DNA from: Planctomycetota bacterium
Lineage (GTDB): Bacteria > Planctomycetota > Brocadiia > SM23-32 > JAKLEA01
NCBI GenBank assembly: GCA_022711755.1
Contig: JAKLEA010000015.1
Span: 62,001 to 126,000 of the forward strand
DNA: 64,000 bases
Direction of reading: 5' to 3'
This document shows positions 42,501-50,663 of the stretch, piece after piece. The notes beneath the pieces are model-generated. The model saw nothing but the letters and a program-made list of their open reading frames with translations. It did not search any database and had not been told where the DNA came from. Positions within the stretch are counted from its first letter, which is position 1. Each line of letters opens with the position of its first letter. Made by a program: the position numbers and the translations under genes.

Positions 42501-43747
42501 TTGACGTCCGTCGCCCCGGCGCCGACGGCGTGGGAGGTGATCTCGTTCTTGACTACGTCCGCGCCGATGAACGCGCCGGTCATGTATCGCCCGCTGCCGG
42601 TGGTTGCGCACCCTCTGACGACGACCCGGTCGCCGATCTCCTGCCCGACCTCGTAAAGCCCCTGCGTCACGGCCTTCAGCGGCCTGCCCGCCGTCATAAG
42701 GTAACGGCGCGAGAGAACCCGCCCTTCGCGGTCAATCACAACGACGTTCGTGCTGATGCTGCCCACGTCCACCCCGACAAAGGCGTCAACCTTGTCCACG
42801 CCTGTAATCGGGACGGATTCCGTCACACAGATATAGTCGTCTGTCGAGAGCGGCTTGAGCCTTTCCCCCATCGGGCTTCCGTTGCGGACGAGGTCTTCAA
42901 GCGGCTCCAACCCAGTGAACCCGGCTTTTTCCCCGGAATCCTTCAGCAGTATGACGGCCCCGATTGCTCCCATGAAGGCGAAGTGCTCGGGGACAATCAG
43001 TTCGCCGGGTTGAAGTCCGAGAACTTCCGTGAAGGCGCGAACGATGCCCTTGTTGGCTGCAACTCCACCTTGAAAGGCTATCGGTTTTGCGAATTCCTTG
43101 CCCTTGCCGATGTTGCTTTTGAAGTTCCGAGCCAGCGCGAAGCAAAGGCCGGCGATGATGTCGTAGTCGGGCGTGCCTTCCTGCTGGAGATGGATCATGT
43201 CCGTCTTGGCAAAGACGGAGCAACGCCCGGCGACGCGGGGCGGGCGTTCGCTCTTTAGCGCCATTTCGCCGAATTCGCCCTCGATATTGACGCCGAGGCG
43301 CTGGGCCTGCTGGTCCAGGAAGCTTCCCGTCCCCGCTGCGCAGATGGTGTTCATGGCGAAGTCGGCAATGCGCGGCTTGCCGGTTGCGGCGTCGTAATCC
43401 AGGATGATGAGCTTGGAGTCTTCGCCGCCGATCTCGATGATGGTTTTTACGCCGGGATGGAGCCTTCCCGTGGCCGCGCTCTGGGCGGCGACTTCGTTGA
43501 AGAATCGGCAACCGAGCAATCCGGCAACCTGCTCCCCGCCCCCGCCGGTAAATGCCATGCCCTTGAGGTTCTCCCGTCCGAACCGGCCCAGTATGCCCGT
43601 CAGTGCCTCAAGTGTCGCCTGCATGGGGCGGCCATGCGTCCTGATGTAATGCTTTTCAAGCATATCCAAACTGTCGCTCAGAACGGCTGCGTCCACGCTT
43701 ACGCTGCCGATGTCAATGCCAATGTAGTATCCAGCGTTTTGAGCCAT
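39539..43747 (-). CDS. 2-hydroxyacyl-CoA dehydratase activase-like giant protein (two ATPase domains, DUF2229, HgdB-like)
   Basis: 1402 residues. Two BadF/BcrA/HgdC-type ATPase domains (residues about 5-270 beginning YIGIDIGSVSVD, and about 325-590 beginning FVGVDVGSISTN) follow one another. Each keeps both Cys used for the shared [4Fe-4S] cluster (CAAGTGSF and RCxVF). A Cys-rich segment (CKACSNHCEI, SRCGKF), a DUF2229 region and an HgdB-like C-terminal part follow. In HgdC two subunits bridge one cluster; here both halves are in one chain. Such proteins energise electron transfer for dehydratases or reductases, but no dehydratase genes are adjacent. The start has GGAG five bases upstream. 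Confidence 0.85.
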   Translation of the reverse strand: MAQNAGYYIGIDIGSVSVDAAVLSDSLDMLEKHYIRTHGRPMQATLEALTGILGRFGRENLKGMAFTGGGGEQVAGLLGCRFFNEVAAQSAATGRLHPGVKTIIEIGGEDSKLIILDYDAATGKPRIADFAMNTICAAGTGSFLDQQAQRLGVNIEGEFGEMALKSERPPRVAGRCSVFAKTDMIHLQQEGTPDYDIIAGLCFALARNFKSNIGKGKEFAKPIAFQGGVAANKGIVRAFTEVLGLQPGELIVPEHFAFMGAIGAVILLKDSGEKAGFTGLEPLEDLVRNGSPMGERLKPLSTDDYICVTESVPITGVDKVDAFVGVDVGSISTNVVVIDREGRVLSRRYLMTAGRPLKAVTQGLYEVGQEIGDRVVVRGCATTGSGRYMTGAFIGADVVKNEITSHAVGAGATDVNVDTIFEIGGQDAKYISLEKGVVVNFAMNKVCAAGTGSFLEEQAEKLDMNIVREFGETALDSKAPARLGERCTVFMESELNRHQQQGVEREDLVAGLAYSVVQNYVQRVVEGRKIGDVIFFQGGVAANRAVKAAFEGVTGKPVRVPPHHDVLGAVGAALIARENPNPTSNFKGFDLRERTYELSGFECKACSNHCEIRRVVFAGEKPLHYGSRCGKFDDAGEPGKGDDLPDLFERRKQFLLTSYPKDKPDRPNGVTIGVPQIGTFFEYYPFYKAYLTELGYEIVLSTDTNRNTINMGTENVAGETCLPIKVAHGHVLDLIERGVKRIFLPSVLRLEMESDRMMRSYACPYIQGLPYLIRGALDLDARGVETLIPVINLQPGREHANKALREFAINLGHSSADADNAITHAWEAMDAFRKSMTDAGREVMSNLKDDQIAMVVVSRPYNGCDSGMNLNLPGKLRRLGVLAIPMDFLPADIHELGLDYPHMYWKYGQRILSVARVIAKDPRLNAIYITNFGCGPDSFIMKYFGREIGDSPYLTIEIDEHSADVGIITRCEAYLDSLKNRRSIGSQSRMRTTGFKYSPSRGDNHKTVWVPHMGDHADVLSAAMRSCGINAQPMPMSDQESLELGRANTSGKECYPCILTTGDMLKVLKQPGIVPSKTAMFIADALGPCRFGQYNKFQRILLDDLGYSDVEMMIYDQNEGFYKDAGAMGNTFLVRTWKALILMDLLEKQLYHTRPYEKEPGSAEKAYDEMLQRLVRRTEAGGELDSLAQEIREAMSGVPVDRSKPRPKVGIVGEIYVRSNDFSNNFAIRRLESFGCEVVTPTIQEWINYIAYCRQVDCRTKGHYGALAKEWLQEFVRFRQANRYSDTFDDAGIPMLRESKIPDVLRLSRSYLPESVRGEGHLSLGRCVEYIHEGLSGLVNIVPFNCMPGTMVNALLENLRRDFDKFPVLKVVCDGHVQAGEQTLMEAFAHQAKQRMEADNAH

Positions 43748-44178
43748 TGTTCTCCAATCATTAGGCCGGTTGAGGGCTGCCGGGACGAACCCGGCGACAC
43801 TCCACAACCGGAAGGTTGTCTTCAAAGCGAGATGCCGGATGCGGGGAATCCGCAAACGTCACGGGATGCGCGCCACAAGGGACGTTCGGGCGGCAGTACC
43901 GTCACCGCGGGCCAGGTTAATCCCCTCCGGCGTCGGGCCGATGCCGCAACGCTCCGCCGCCTGACTCGCGGGGGTGAACGGGCAACCGACTCAAGCTTGT
44001 ATTATGATAAGCGACAGGAGAGGAATTGACAACCCCTCGCAAGGGCCTGAAAAAAACTTGGCATACAATGAAGCTTGACATGGGATGTTCCGATTCCTAT
44101 AATCCCCTATAGGCCAATGACTAACAGCAACAGGGCGATTCCGCCCATCGGGCGATCGGGGTTTGAAAGGGGACCGAG
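43748..44178. other. intergenic region, 431 bases
   Basis: Divergent gap between the activase (minus) and HU (plus). It holds the HU promoter at 44075-44103. No gene, and no clear promoter for the minus-strand activase, was seen. Confidence 0.6.
44075..44103 (+). promoter_or_regulatory. consensus sigma70 promoter of the HU gene
   Basis: TTGACA (44075-44080), exactly 17 bases, TATAAT (44098-44103): a perfect match to both hexamers at optimal spacing. The HU start codon lies 76 bases further. Confidence 0.9.
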
Positions 44179-44535
44179 GTGGCGACAATTACCAAGCGCG
44201 AATTGTGCGAAAGGCTGGCGACGCGGACCAATTATACGCAAGTCGCCGTCAAGAAGATCGTCCAGTCGTTCCTGGACGAAGTGGTCGAGGAACTCTCCAG
44301 AAACAACCGTCTGGAGTTCCGGGATTTCGGCGTTTTTGACGTCAAAATCCAGGCCGAACGGAAAGCCCGCAACCCTAGGACCGGCGACGAGGTGGTCGTT
44401 CCGGCCAAGACAGTCGTTCACTTCAAAGCTGGGAAAATGATGTCACAGCGGGTTAAGAAGGCGATTGAGCACGTCACAGAGGAGCAGATTTCCGCGGCAG
44501 CGGCTAATCCTGACGCGGATGATTCGGAAGAGTAG
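44179..44535 (+). CDS. HU/IHF-family DNA-binding protein
   Basis: 118 residues with a GTG start and AGGGG seven bases upstream. Recognisable HU pattern: TKRELCERLATRTNY, FLDEVVEELSRNNRLEFRDFGVFDVK, RKARNPRTGDEVVVPAKTVVHFKAGK (the DNA-intercalating Pro in RNPRTGD). The C-terminus extends about 25 residues beyond the classic 90 and ends acidic (NPDADDSEE). Binds and bends DNA in the nucleoid. The perfect promoter upstream implies high expression. Confidence 0.92.
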   Translation: MATITKRELCERLATRTNYTQVAVKKIVQSFLDEVVEELSRNNRLEFRDFGVFDVKIQAERKARNPRTGDEVVVPAKTVVHFKAGKMMSQRVKKAIEHVTEEQISAAAANPDADDSEE

Positions 44536-44812
44536 ATCGCTCAGCATGGGTTGGGATTTGGGGCAATGACCCGTTCAGTGAGCCATCAACAAGGATGTCC
44601 GTTGGAAGAATATCATACGGGATGCGATATGGTCATGATTGCAGTCCGCACAAGCTTCAAGGTTGATAATCACTTTAGCGGGGCAATGCATTGTACTCAT
44701 GCCGGAACAAATTGCTTCGCCTGATCGGATGCCGTTCCGATTCCGCCGGGCGAACCTGATGCATATCCGCCTGCGAACGCGAACCTGTTCTGAAATATTA
44801 CATTGTTCAAGC

Positions 44813-44840
44813 TTGACTTTGAGTTTTTTCGGGATACATT
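44813..44840 (+). promoter_or_regulatory. promoter candidate of the alpha-2-macroglobulin/pbpC operon
   Basis: TTGACT (44813-44818), 16 bases, TACATT (44835-44840). A transcript from here would have a leader of about 120 nt. Confidence 0.45.
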
Positions 44841-44871
44841 GATCGGCGCAGGGGATATGAAGTTTTCTTAT

Positions 44872-44932
44872 GCCCTCAAGGTATGCCGGCGGGGTACGAG
44901 AGACGTACGCCTGGTGGGAGAGGGCAACTTGA
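44872..44932 (+). promoter_or_regulatory. structured mRNA leader, unidentified
   Basis: GCCCTC (44872-44877) pairs with GAGGGC (44920-44925); TCAAG and CTTGA at the flanks also complement. Inside, GTACG (44894-44898) pairs with CGTAC (44904-44908) around a 5-base loop AGAGA, and GGC (44888-44890) pairs with GCC (44909-44911), leaving a GGG bulge. It does not match a riboswitch class I know; c-di-GMP-I was considered and rejected. Confidence 0.35.
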
Positions 44933-44966
44933 AGTATTTATTTTGATCGTGTTCTGGAGGTGGGAG

Positions 44967-47900
44967 ATGAAACGACGCAGCGTCGGGGCTGAAAGTCTCG
45001 AGTCATCCTACATCGGCGCGTTGAAGGAACGCCTTGTCGGGATTGATCCGCAGACGGCCAATGAAGCAGTTCAGAATGCAAGGGAGTCCATCGAACTTGG
45101 ACTCGCCGCGATTGACCGGAACGAGGTCTCCGAATCGGAGATGGCGCATGTTCTGGCCGGGTTGGGGAAGCCGCAGCAGAGTGCAACGGATGTTTCGCAG
45201 GATGGGAATGATCCTGCAAGAAGTCTTGTTCCGGAGGCGGGCGCGTCCGGGATTAATGATAATTTGCCCGGCACCAGTGCGACAACGGGGGCATGGACGA
45301 CGTGGAAGGATATCGCAACAACTGCGATTCTTGCTTTCATTACGACGGGGGGGCTTGCCATTGCCTGGAGCCAGGGTTTGTTTGATCGCCAGCCTGACGT
45401 TCTGAAGATCGTTAAAAGTCATCCCGACGGTGAGGCGGCGGTTCGGGATGTCTCGGAGATATGGATCGAGTTTGATGCGCCTCTCGATCCGGCTTCGATC
45501 ACCGAAGACACTTTGCGGCTTGTTCCCGACGCTCCGGGAAAGACGGTAATGGAGGGCGATAGAAGGCTTGCCCTGAAGTTGGCCAGGCCGCTTGCAAAGG
45601 CTTCGGTTTATCGCCTGACGGTGTCCAGCAAGGTGAGAGGGAAGAAAGGGCAATGTCTGGATGGCAAACCGCTGAGTTTTACTACCGATCCCGTGGCCAT
45701 TCTGGACGTCGGGCAAACACGGATCGAGGATGACGGTTCAGCCGTTGTCGCCGTGAAGTTTAATCAGCGCGTTGATCCGGAAGAGCTTCGGGAACGCCTG
45801 AGCATATCCGATCTCTCCGGCCACTCATTGGAAGGTTGCATTACCACTGGTGAATCGTCTGCCATTATCAGCCTGCGTCTTGCGTCAACGCGATGGGATT
45901 ACGTCCGTCTGACCATCAAGGCCGGACTGGTGGGCGCCGAGGGGACGATTCCGCTCAAGGAGGATTATTGCTCGACGGTCAGGATTGATTCCATGCTCCG
46001 TTTTCTGGGCATGAGCGCCGAATACGGTTATGCGGGTGAGAGCGTTGTAATCGTCAGGATGAGTTCGCCCGTTGATATCGCTGATGCGGCCAGGTTTGTG
46101 ACAGTGGAGCCGACGGTTGCCTTCACTCTCGATCCCGGTTACTCAGGCATGCGCATTTTGGGGCAATTTGAACCGGGAAAACGTTACAAGATAACGCTGA
46201 AATCCGGTCTGCCTGCCGGGGCGGCAGGTGTTCTTGAGAAGGAGGTGTCGCGATCTGTCTGGTTTGACGACAAACCGGAGAGAATCGCGTTTGCGCTCGG
46301 GGGTGGGTATCTCTCTCCGAACGGTCTTCTTACCGTGCCAGTGAAAACCGTCAACGTGAAGAAGGCGAAGCTTTCAATCGCGCGCCTGTACGAGTCGAAC
46401 ATTGTTGAATACGCTCTCAGGGCGGATGAATTCGACTATTGTCATCCGGAGCAGTTGACCGGCAGTCTTCCTGAGAGTGAGATCAGGATATCCGACCGGC
46501 GCAACGAGGAGATCGAGACCCTTCTGGACCTGCGCAAACTCGTCGGCGGGCAGCCCCGCGGCGTTTATGAACTCGCGCTGTTGCGCGGCGATGATTACTG
46601 GTCGGAGGAACGCGCGGTAGTGGTGGTGACGGACCTGGGGATTTCGACCAGGTTGTCGGACGGTGAAGCTCAGGCGTGGGTTACATCAATCTCCAGCGCA
46701 ATGCCTGTCTCCGGCGCAAGCGTGACCATCTACAGCGATACGAGGCAGAAAATCGGGACGGGGACGACAGGAGAAGATGGCGTTGCGGTTATGCCGTTGC
46801 GCAGCCTTCCGCCGGATGAGGTGGCGGCGCTGGTCGTGGTCGGCAGGGGGGAAGACCTGAGCTATATGAAACTCAGCGAGAACATGAGGCCCCGCGGTCC
46901 CGGCACGGCCCTTCCAAGGCAGTATCTCGCTTCCGGATACGAGGTATGCGCCTTCACGGAGCGGGGCGCATACCGTCCGGGGGATTCAGTTAGATTTTCC
47001 GCATTCATTCGCGGGCCAGGCTGGGCGACTCCGCCTCCGCTGCCTGTCGAGGTTGTCGTGAGGAAGCCTGACGGTCGTGAGCTTGTCAGACGGCAGATCA
47101 TGAGCGATTTGTCTGGGCGGATCGTTGACGAGATTGCAGCGCCGCAGGCGGCTCCGTGCGGATTTTATCAGGTTTCATGCAATCTGCCCGGCGGCGGGGA
47201 ATCGCTTGGCAGGACTTTTTTCAGGATAGCCGATTACATTCCGCGAGCGCTTCGGATGGAACTGGATGCTCCGGCCTCGATTCTTTCCGCGTCGGAGCCT
47301 TTCACCGTAGCTGTCCGCGTCGAACGTCTCTGCGGCGGGCCGGCGAGCGATCTGACCGTCCAATGTTCGACTAGGTACCGCTCCGGCGATTTCAGGCCTG
47401 AAGGGTGGGACGGTTACGCATTCGGCGACGCCCGGCGCGAGAGCCAGAGCCGGAGGATTGATTCCGATGAGGAGCGCCTTGATGAATCCGGCAGCGCCAG
47501 ATTCATCCTCAATGCTCCATCAATCAGCTCCAATGCGGTGATTACGGCGGAAGCCTCCGTTACGGTATTGGAGCCGGGCGGAAGGGCATTGGTTGAGACT
47601 GTCATGAGAACCCTTCACTCCCATGCTTTCTACCTGGGAGTCAGGCGCCAGCAAGAAGGATTGAAGTCTGGGGACGAGGGCGTTTTCTCGCTTGCGGCTG
47701 TTGCCCCGTCCGGGGCGGCGTTTGCCAATGCGCGGCAGTTCAAGGCTTCCCTTTTTAAGATCACCTACAGCAATGTTCTCAAGGAGTTGAGCAGCGGAAG
47801 GCTCGGATATGAATGGACGAGGCATGAGACGTCCGTTTCCGCCTGCGAAGGTTCATTCGTCAATGGTCTGGGCGAAGCCCGAATCCGGCTTGAGAATGCA

Positions 47901-50663
47901 GGATCGTATCGCATCGCGGTCGAATCGGAAGGCGGTTGCGCGGTCACGCATGATTTCTATGTCGGCGGCCCCGACGCGAGATTGGAAATGGCTGAACCGG
48001 AGGAGCTTCAATTGGGCCTTGACCGGGCCATATACAAGCCCGGGGAGGAAGCGACGGTTACCATCCAAGCGCCCTTTGACGGAATGGCTCTGATCTGCGT
48101 GGAGAGCAACCGCGTAATCGAACGGCGGATAATCTCATTGCATGACTGCAAGGGCGCGGCGCGATTTACAGTTCGCCCTGAATGGCGCCCAAACGTCTAT
48201 GTCACCGCGACGCTGATCAGGCCGGTTCAGGCGGAGGAGGAATGGCGTCCGCATCGCGCCTCCGGAACGGCGCGGCTGGATGTTGACTGCGCCGACAGAA
48301 GACTGGATGTTGAGATTCGCGCGCCGGATCACGCCAGACCCGGACGCGAGGCGGAGATTTCGGTCCGAGCCGCCTTGTCGGGGACGCCCCTGGCAGGAGC
48401 GGCGGTTGTAATTGCGGCCGTGGACGAGGGAGTGCTTTCCCTGACGAACCATCAGTCGCCGTCGTTATGGGGTTTTTTCTATGCCCCGCGCAGACTCGGC
48501 GTCGTGGAATATGACATGTTCTCGCGCCTTGCTCCGGAGCTTGCAGCTTGGAAGGTCCGCAAAGAATCAGAGCCGGGGGGAGATGCCCCGGATGAACCTG
48601 AGTCCGACCTTGCCGGGTGGTTGAATCCGATTCATGCGCAGAGAGTCAAGACAGCCGTGCTTTACTCCGCAAGCCTTCTGACCGATGAGAACGGGGTCGC
48701 CAGCGCGCGTTTCAACGTCCCGCAGTTTGTGGGTGAGTTGCGGATAATGGCGGAAGTCGCATCAGGCGATTGTTTCGGGGAGGCGGAGAGATCGCTTCCG
48801 GTTCGATGCCCGGTCATGGTCAATGCCTCATGGCCTCGGTTCCTTGCGCCGGGGGACGAGTTCATGCTTCCAGTCACGGTCTTCAACAGGACCGGCGGCA
48901 GGGCGGCGTTGAATATCGGTATAGAGACTTCAGATAACATCGCCCCGATGAAGAAACCGGATGCGGTCGAGTTGCCCACGGATGGAGAGGAGACAATCTT
49001 TGTGCCGATAAAGGCCATCGGCGTTGGAAAGGCATCGGCAAGCGTAACTGTGTCATCGGGCGATGAGAACTACAGCGAATCTGTGGAACTTCCCGTGCGC
49101 CCGGCTGCCGCATTCGCAAGGAGGGGAGGGGGCGCAACCGTGGAGCCTGGCGAGAAACGCATCTTTGCCATTGATGGTGATTTCCTGCCGGAGACCGCGC
49201 GTTGTTCGTTGATTATTGCCGGCACGCCAATGGTCAACCTTTCAGGCGCAATCCATGACCTGCTGGATTATCCCTACGGCTGTGTCGAGCAGACGACGTC
49301 GCGGATGCTTCCGCTTGTATACCTGCGCGACGTGGTTGAGGTCTGCGCCCCGGAGTCCATCGGACGTGAGGAGATAGACGGACTTTTTGACAAGTGCCTG
49401 TCCCGCCTGATGTTATCGCAGACGTATTCGGGCGGGTTGACGATGTGGGCTGGAGCCGGGGCGGAATATCCGTGGGGCAGTCTTTACGCGCTTGACGCGC
49501 TGATTGAAGCCCGGAAGGCGGATTTTGACGTGCCGGAGGATTTCGTCGAACGTCTGTTGTCTTACGCTGCGTCGCGCATGGGCGAGTGGGTCGGAAGGCG
49601 CGACGAATCAGGCAGGCTCGGCATGGCGGGAGAGGCGGCCTACGGATGCTACGTTCTGGCAAGGGCCGGCAGGCCGGCGTATTCGTGGATGGCGGCGCTT
49701 GAGGAAAACATGGAAGCGGCGCGGGGACAGGCGGGCGGCATTCCGGCGTCCGCGTTTTTCCACCTTGCGGCGGCGCACCTGATTGCAGGCGAGACTGAGT
49801 CCGCCAAGTCTTTCCTGGCAAGGCAGAGCGCCTCATGCGGCGGACGGCAGACGTGGGGTTATCTTGATTCTCCGACGCGCCAGGACGCCGTCATGCTGTC
49901 GGTTCTTCTGGACGTGTCGCCGGAGTCGGACCGGATCATCGAGCTTGTGGGACGACTCAGGAAGACGCTTGATGAGGACGCCGGGCTGACCACGCAGGAA
50001 AACGCCTTTGCGCTGATGGCTCTCGGTAAATATTTCCGCCGCATGGGGCCTCCCGGAGACGCCAGCGTGTCAGTGACGCTGCCGGATGGCGCCGAGCGTA
50101 TTTTCTCCTCACGAGAGGGGATGCGACTTGATGATCTGAAACCGGGGCAGTCCGTCGCCGTCTCGGTCACGGGCAAGGGCAAGGCGTATGCGCGATGGCG
50201 GGCTGAGGGGGTTCCGGCGTCGGGCGAGGTTGACGAAAAGGATTCCGGAATTTCGATACGCCGCAGGTTTTTTGAGGCAGACGGCGAGACGGCTGCCGAT
50301 CCCGAGGCGCTCAAGCAGGGCAACATCTACATCGTGGAACTCGGGGTCTCATCGCCGGAAATGAGGGAAAACATCGTGGTTGCCGACTTGCTGCCTGCGG
50401 GGTTTGAGATCGAGGATCCGAATCTTGACGGCACATCCGGAGACGATGCGGGAGAGGAGAATTGGCGTATTCAGCATGTCGAAAGGCGCGACGACCGCCT
50501 GCTGGTCTTTCTTCGCGCGGACGCGGGACGGATTGTTTATCGCTACACTGTCAGGGCCGTGTCGCCGGGACGGTACGCCCTGCCGGCGGCGGAGGTTTCG
50601 TGCATGTATGATCCGTCCGTCTTCAGCGTGAACGGCAGGGGATCCGTGAGGGTAATCCGATGA
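44967..50663 (+). CDS. membrane-anchored bacterial alpha-2-macroglobulin
   Basis: 1898 residues. The start is the ATG after GGAGGTGGGAG. Residues 1-75 resemble a HAAS-type cytosolic helical domain (LKERLVGIDPQTANEAV, ESEMAHVLAGLGKP); one membrane helix lies at 117-136. An Ig-like region (DAPLDPASITEDTLRL) and MG domains follow (YRPGDSVRFSAFIRGP, YKPGEEATVTIQAPF). The A2M core has AVDEGVLSLTNHQSPSLWGFFY, and the thioester motif C1439-V-E-Q1442 with GCVEQTTSR; an alpha/alpha toroid and receptor-binding-like end close it. It traps proteases in the periplasm. Most bacterial homologues are lipoproteins rather than helix-anchored. Its stop overlaps pbpC (ATGA), the classic A2M-PBP1C pair. Confidence 0.9.
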   Translation: MKRRSVGAESLESSYIGALKERLVGIDPQTANEAVQNARESIELGLAAIDRNEVSESEMAHVLAGLGKPQQSATDVSQDGNDPARSLVPEAGASGINDNLPGTSATTGAWTTWKDIATTAILAFITTGGLAIAWSQGLFDRQPDVLKIVKSHPDGEAAVRDVSEIWIEFDAPLDPASITEDTLRLVPDAPGKTVMEGDRRLALKLARPLAKASVYRLTVSSKVRGKKGQCLDGKPLSFTTDPVAILDVGQTRIEDDGSAVVAVKFNQRVDPEELRERLSISDLSGHSLEGCITTGESSAIISLRLASTRWDYVRLTIKAGLVGAEGTIPLKEDYCSTVRIDSMLRFLGMSAEYGYAGESVVIVRMSSPVDIADAARFVTVEPTVAFTLDPGYSGMRILGQFEPGKRYKITLKSGLPAGAAGVLEKEVSRSVWFDDKPERIAFALGGGYLSPNGLLTVPVKTVNVKKAKLSIARLYESNIVEYALRADEFDYCHPEQLTGSLPESEIRISDRRNEEIETLLDLRKLVGGQPRGVYELALLRGDDYWSEERAVVVVTDLGISTRLSDGEAQAWVTSISSAMPVSGASVTIYSDTRQKIGTGTTGEDGVAVMPLRSLPPDEVAALVVVGRGEDLSYMKLSENMRPRGPGTALPRQYLASGYEVCAFTERGAYRPGDSVRFSAFIRGPGWATPPPLPVEVVVRKPDGRELVRRQIMSDLSGRIVDEIAAPQAAPCGFYQVSCNLPGGGESLGRTFFRIADYIPRALRMELDAPASILSASEPFTVAVRVERLCGGPASDLTVQCSTRYRSGDFRPEGWDGYAFGDARRESQSRRIDSDEERLDESGSARFILNAPSISSNAVITAEASVTVLEPGGRALVETVMRTLHSHAFYLGVRRQQEGLKSGDEGVFSLAAVAPSGAAFANARQFKASLFKITYSNVLKELSSGRLGYEWTRHETSVSACEGSFVNGLGEARIRLENAGSYRIAVESEGGCAVTHDFYVGGPDARLEMAEPEELQLGLDRAIYKPGEEATVTIQAPFDGMALICVESNRVIERRIISLHDCKGAARFTVRPEWRPNVYVTATLIRPVQAEEEWRPHRASGTARLDVDCADRRLDVEIRAPDHARPGREAEISVRAALSGTPLAGAAVVIAAVDEGVLSLTNHQSPSLWGFFYAPRRLGVVEYDMFSRLAPELAAWKVRKESEPGGDAPDEPESDLAGWLNPIHAQRVKTAVLYSASLLTDENGVASARFNVPQFVGELRIMAEVASGDCFGEAERSLPVRCPVMVNASWPRFLAPGDEFMLPVTVFNRTGGRAALNIGIETSDNIAPMKKPDAVELPTDGEETIFVPIKAIGVGKASASVTVSSGDENYSESVELPVRPAAAFARRGGGATVEPGEKRIFAIDGDFLPETARCSLIIAGTPMVNLSGAIHDLLDYPYGCVEQTTSRMLPLVYLRDVVEVCAPESIGREEIDGLFDKCLSRLMLSQTYSGGLTMWAGAGAEYPWGSLYALDALIEARKADFDVPEDFVERLLSYAASRMGEWVGRRDESGRLGMAGEAAYGCYVLARAGRPAYSWMAALEENMEAARGQAGGIPASAFFHLAAAHLIAGETESAKSFLARQSASCGGRQTWGYLDSPTRQDAVMLSVLLDVSPESDRIIELVGRLRKTLDEDAGLTTQENAFALMALGKYFRRMGPPGDASVSVTLPDGAERIFSSREGMRLDDLKPGQSVAVSVTGKGKAYARWRAEGVPASGEVDEKDSGISIRRRFFEADGETAADPEALKQGNIYIVELGVSSPEMRENIVVADLLPAGFEIEDPNLDGTSGDDAGEENWRIQHVERRDDRLLVFLRADAGRIVYRYTVRAVSPGRYALPAAEVSCMYDPSVFSVNGRGSVRVIR

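Larger units (their letters stand above)
44536..44966. other. intergenic region, 431 bases, with promoter and structured leader
   Basis: It contains a promoter candidate (44813-44840) and a hairpin-rich stretch (44872-44932) before the alpha-2-macroglobulin gene. No terminator for HU and no plausible coding sequence was found; a 67-codon frame at 44639-44842 has no supporting signal. Confidence 0.55.

Noticed and set aside
42056..43258. 400-codon plus-strand frame inside the activase gene
   Set aside because: Complete antisense overlap with well-conserved domains of the activase.
44639..44842. 67-codon frame upstream of the alpha-2-macroglobulin gene
   Set aside because: Overlaps the promoter candidate, lacks a ribosome site and coding composition.
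44872..44932. Cyclic-di-GMP riboswitch before the alpha-2-macroglobulin gene
   Set aside because: Conserved c-di-GMP-I core sequences are missing; only a generic hairpin is seen.
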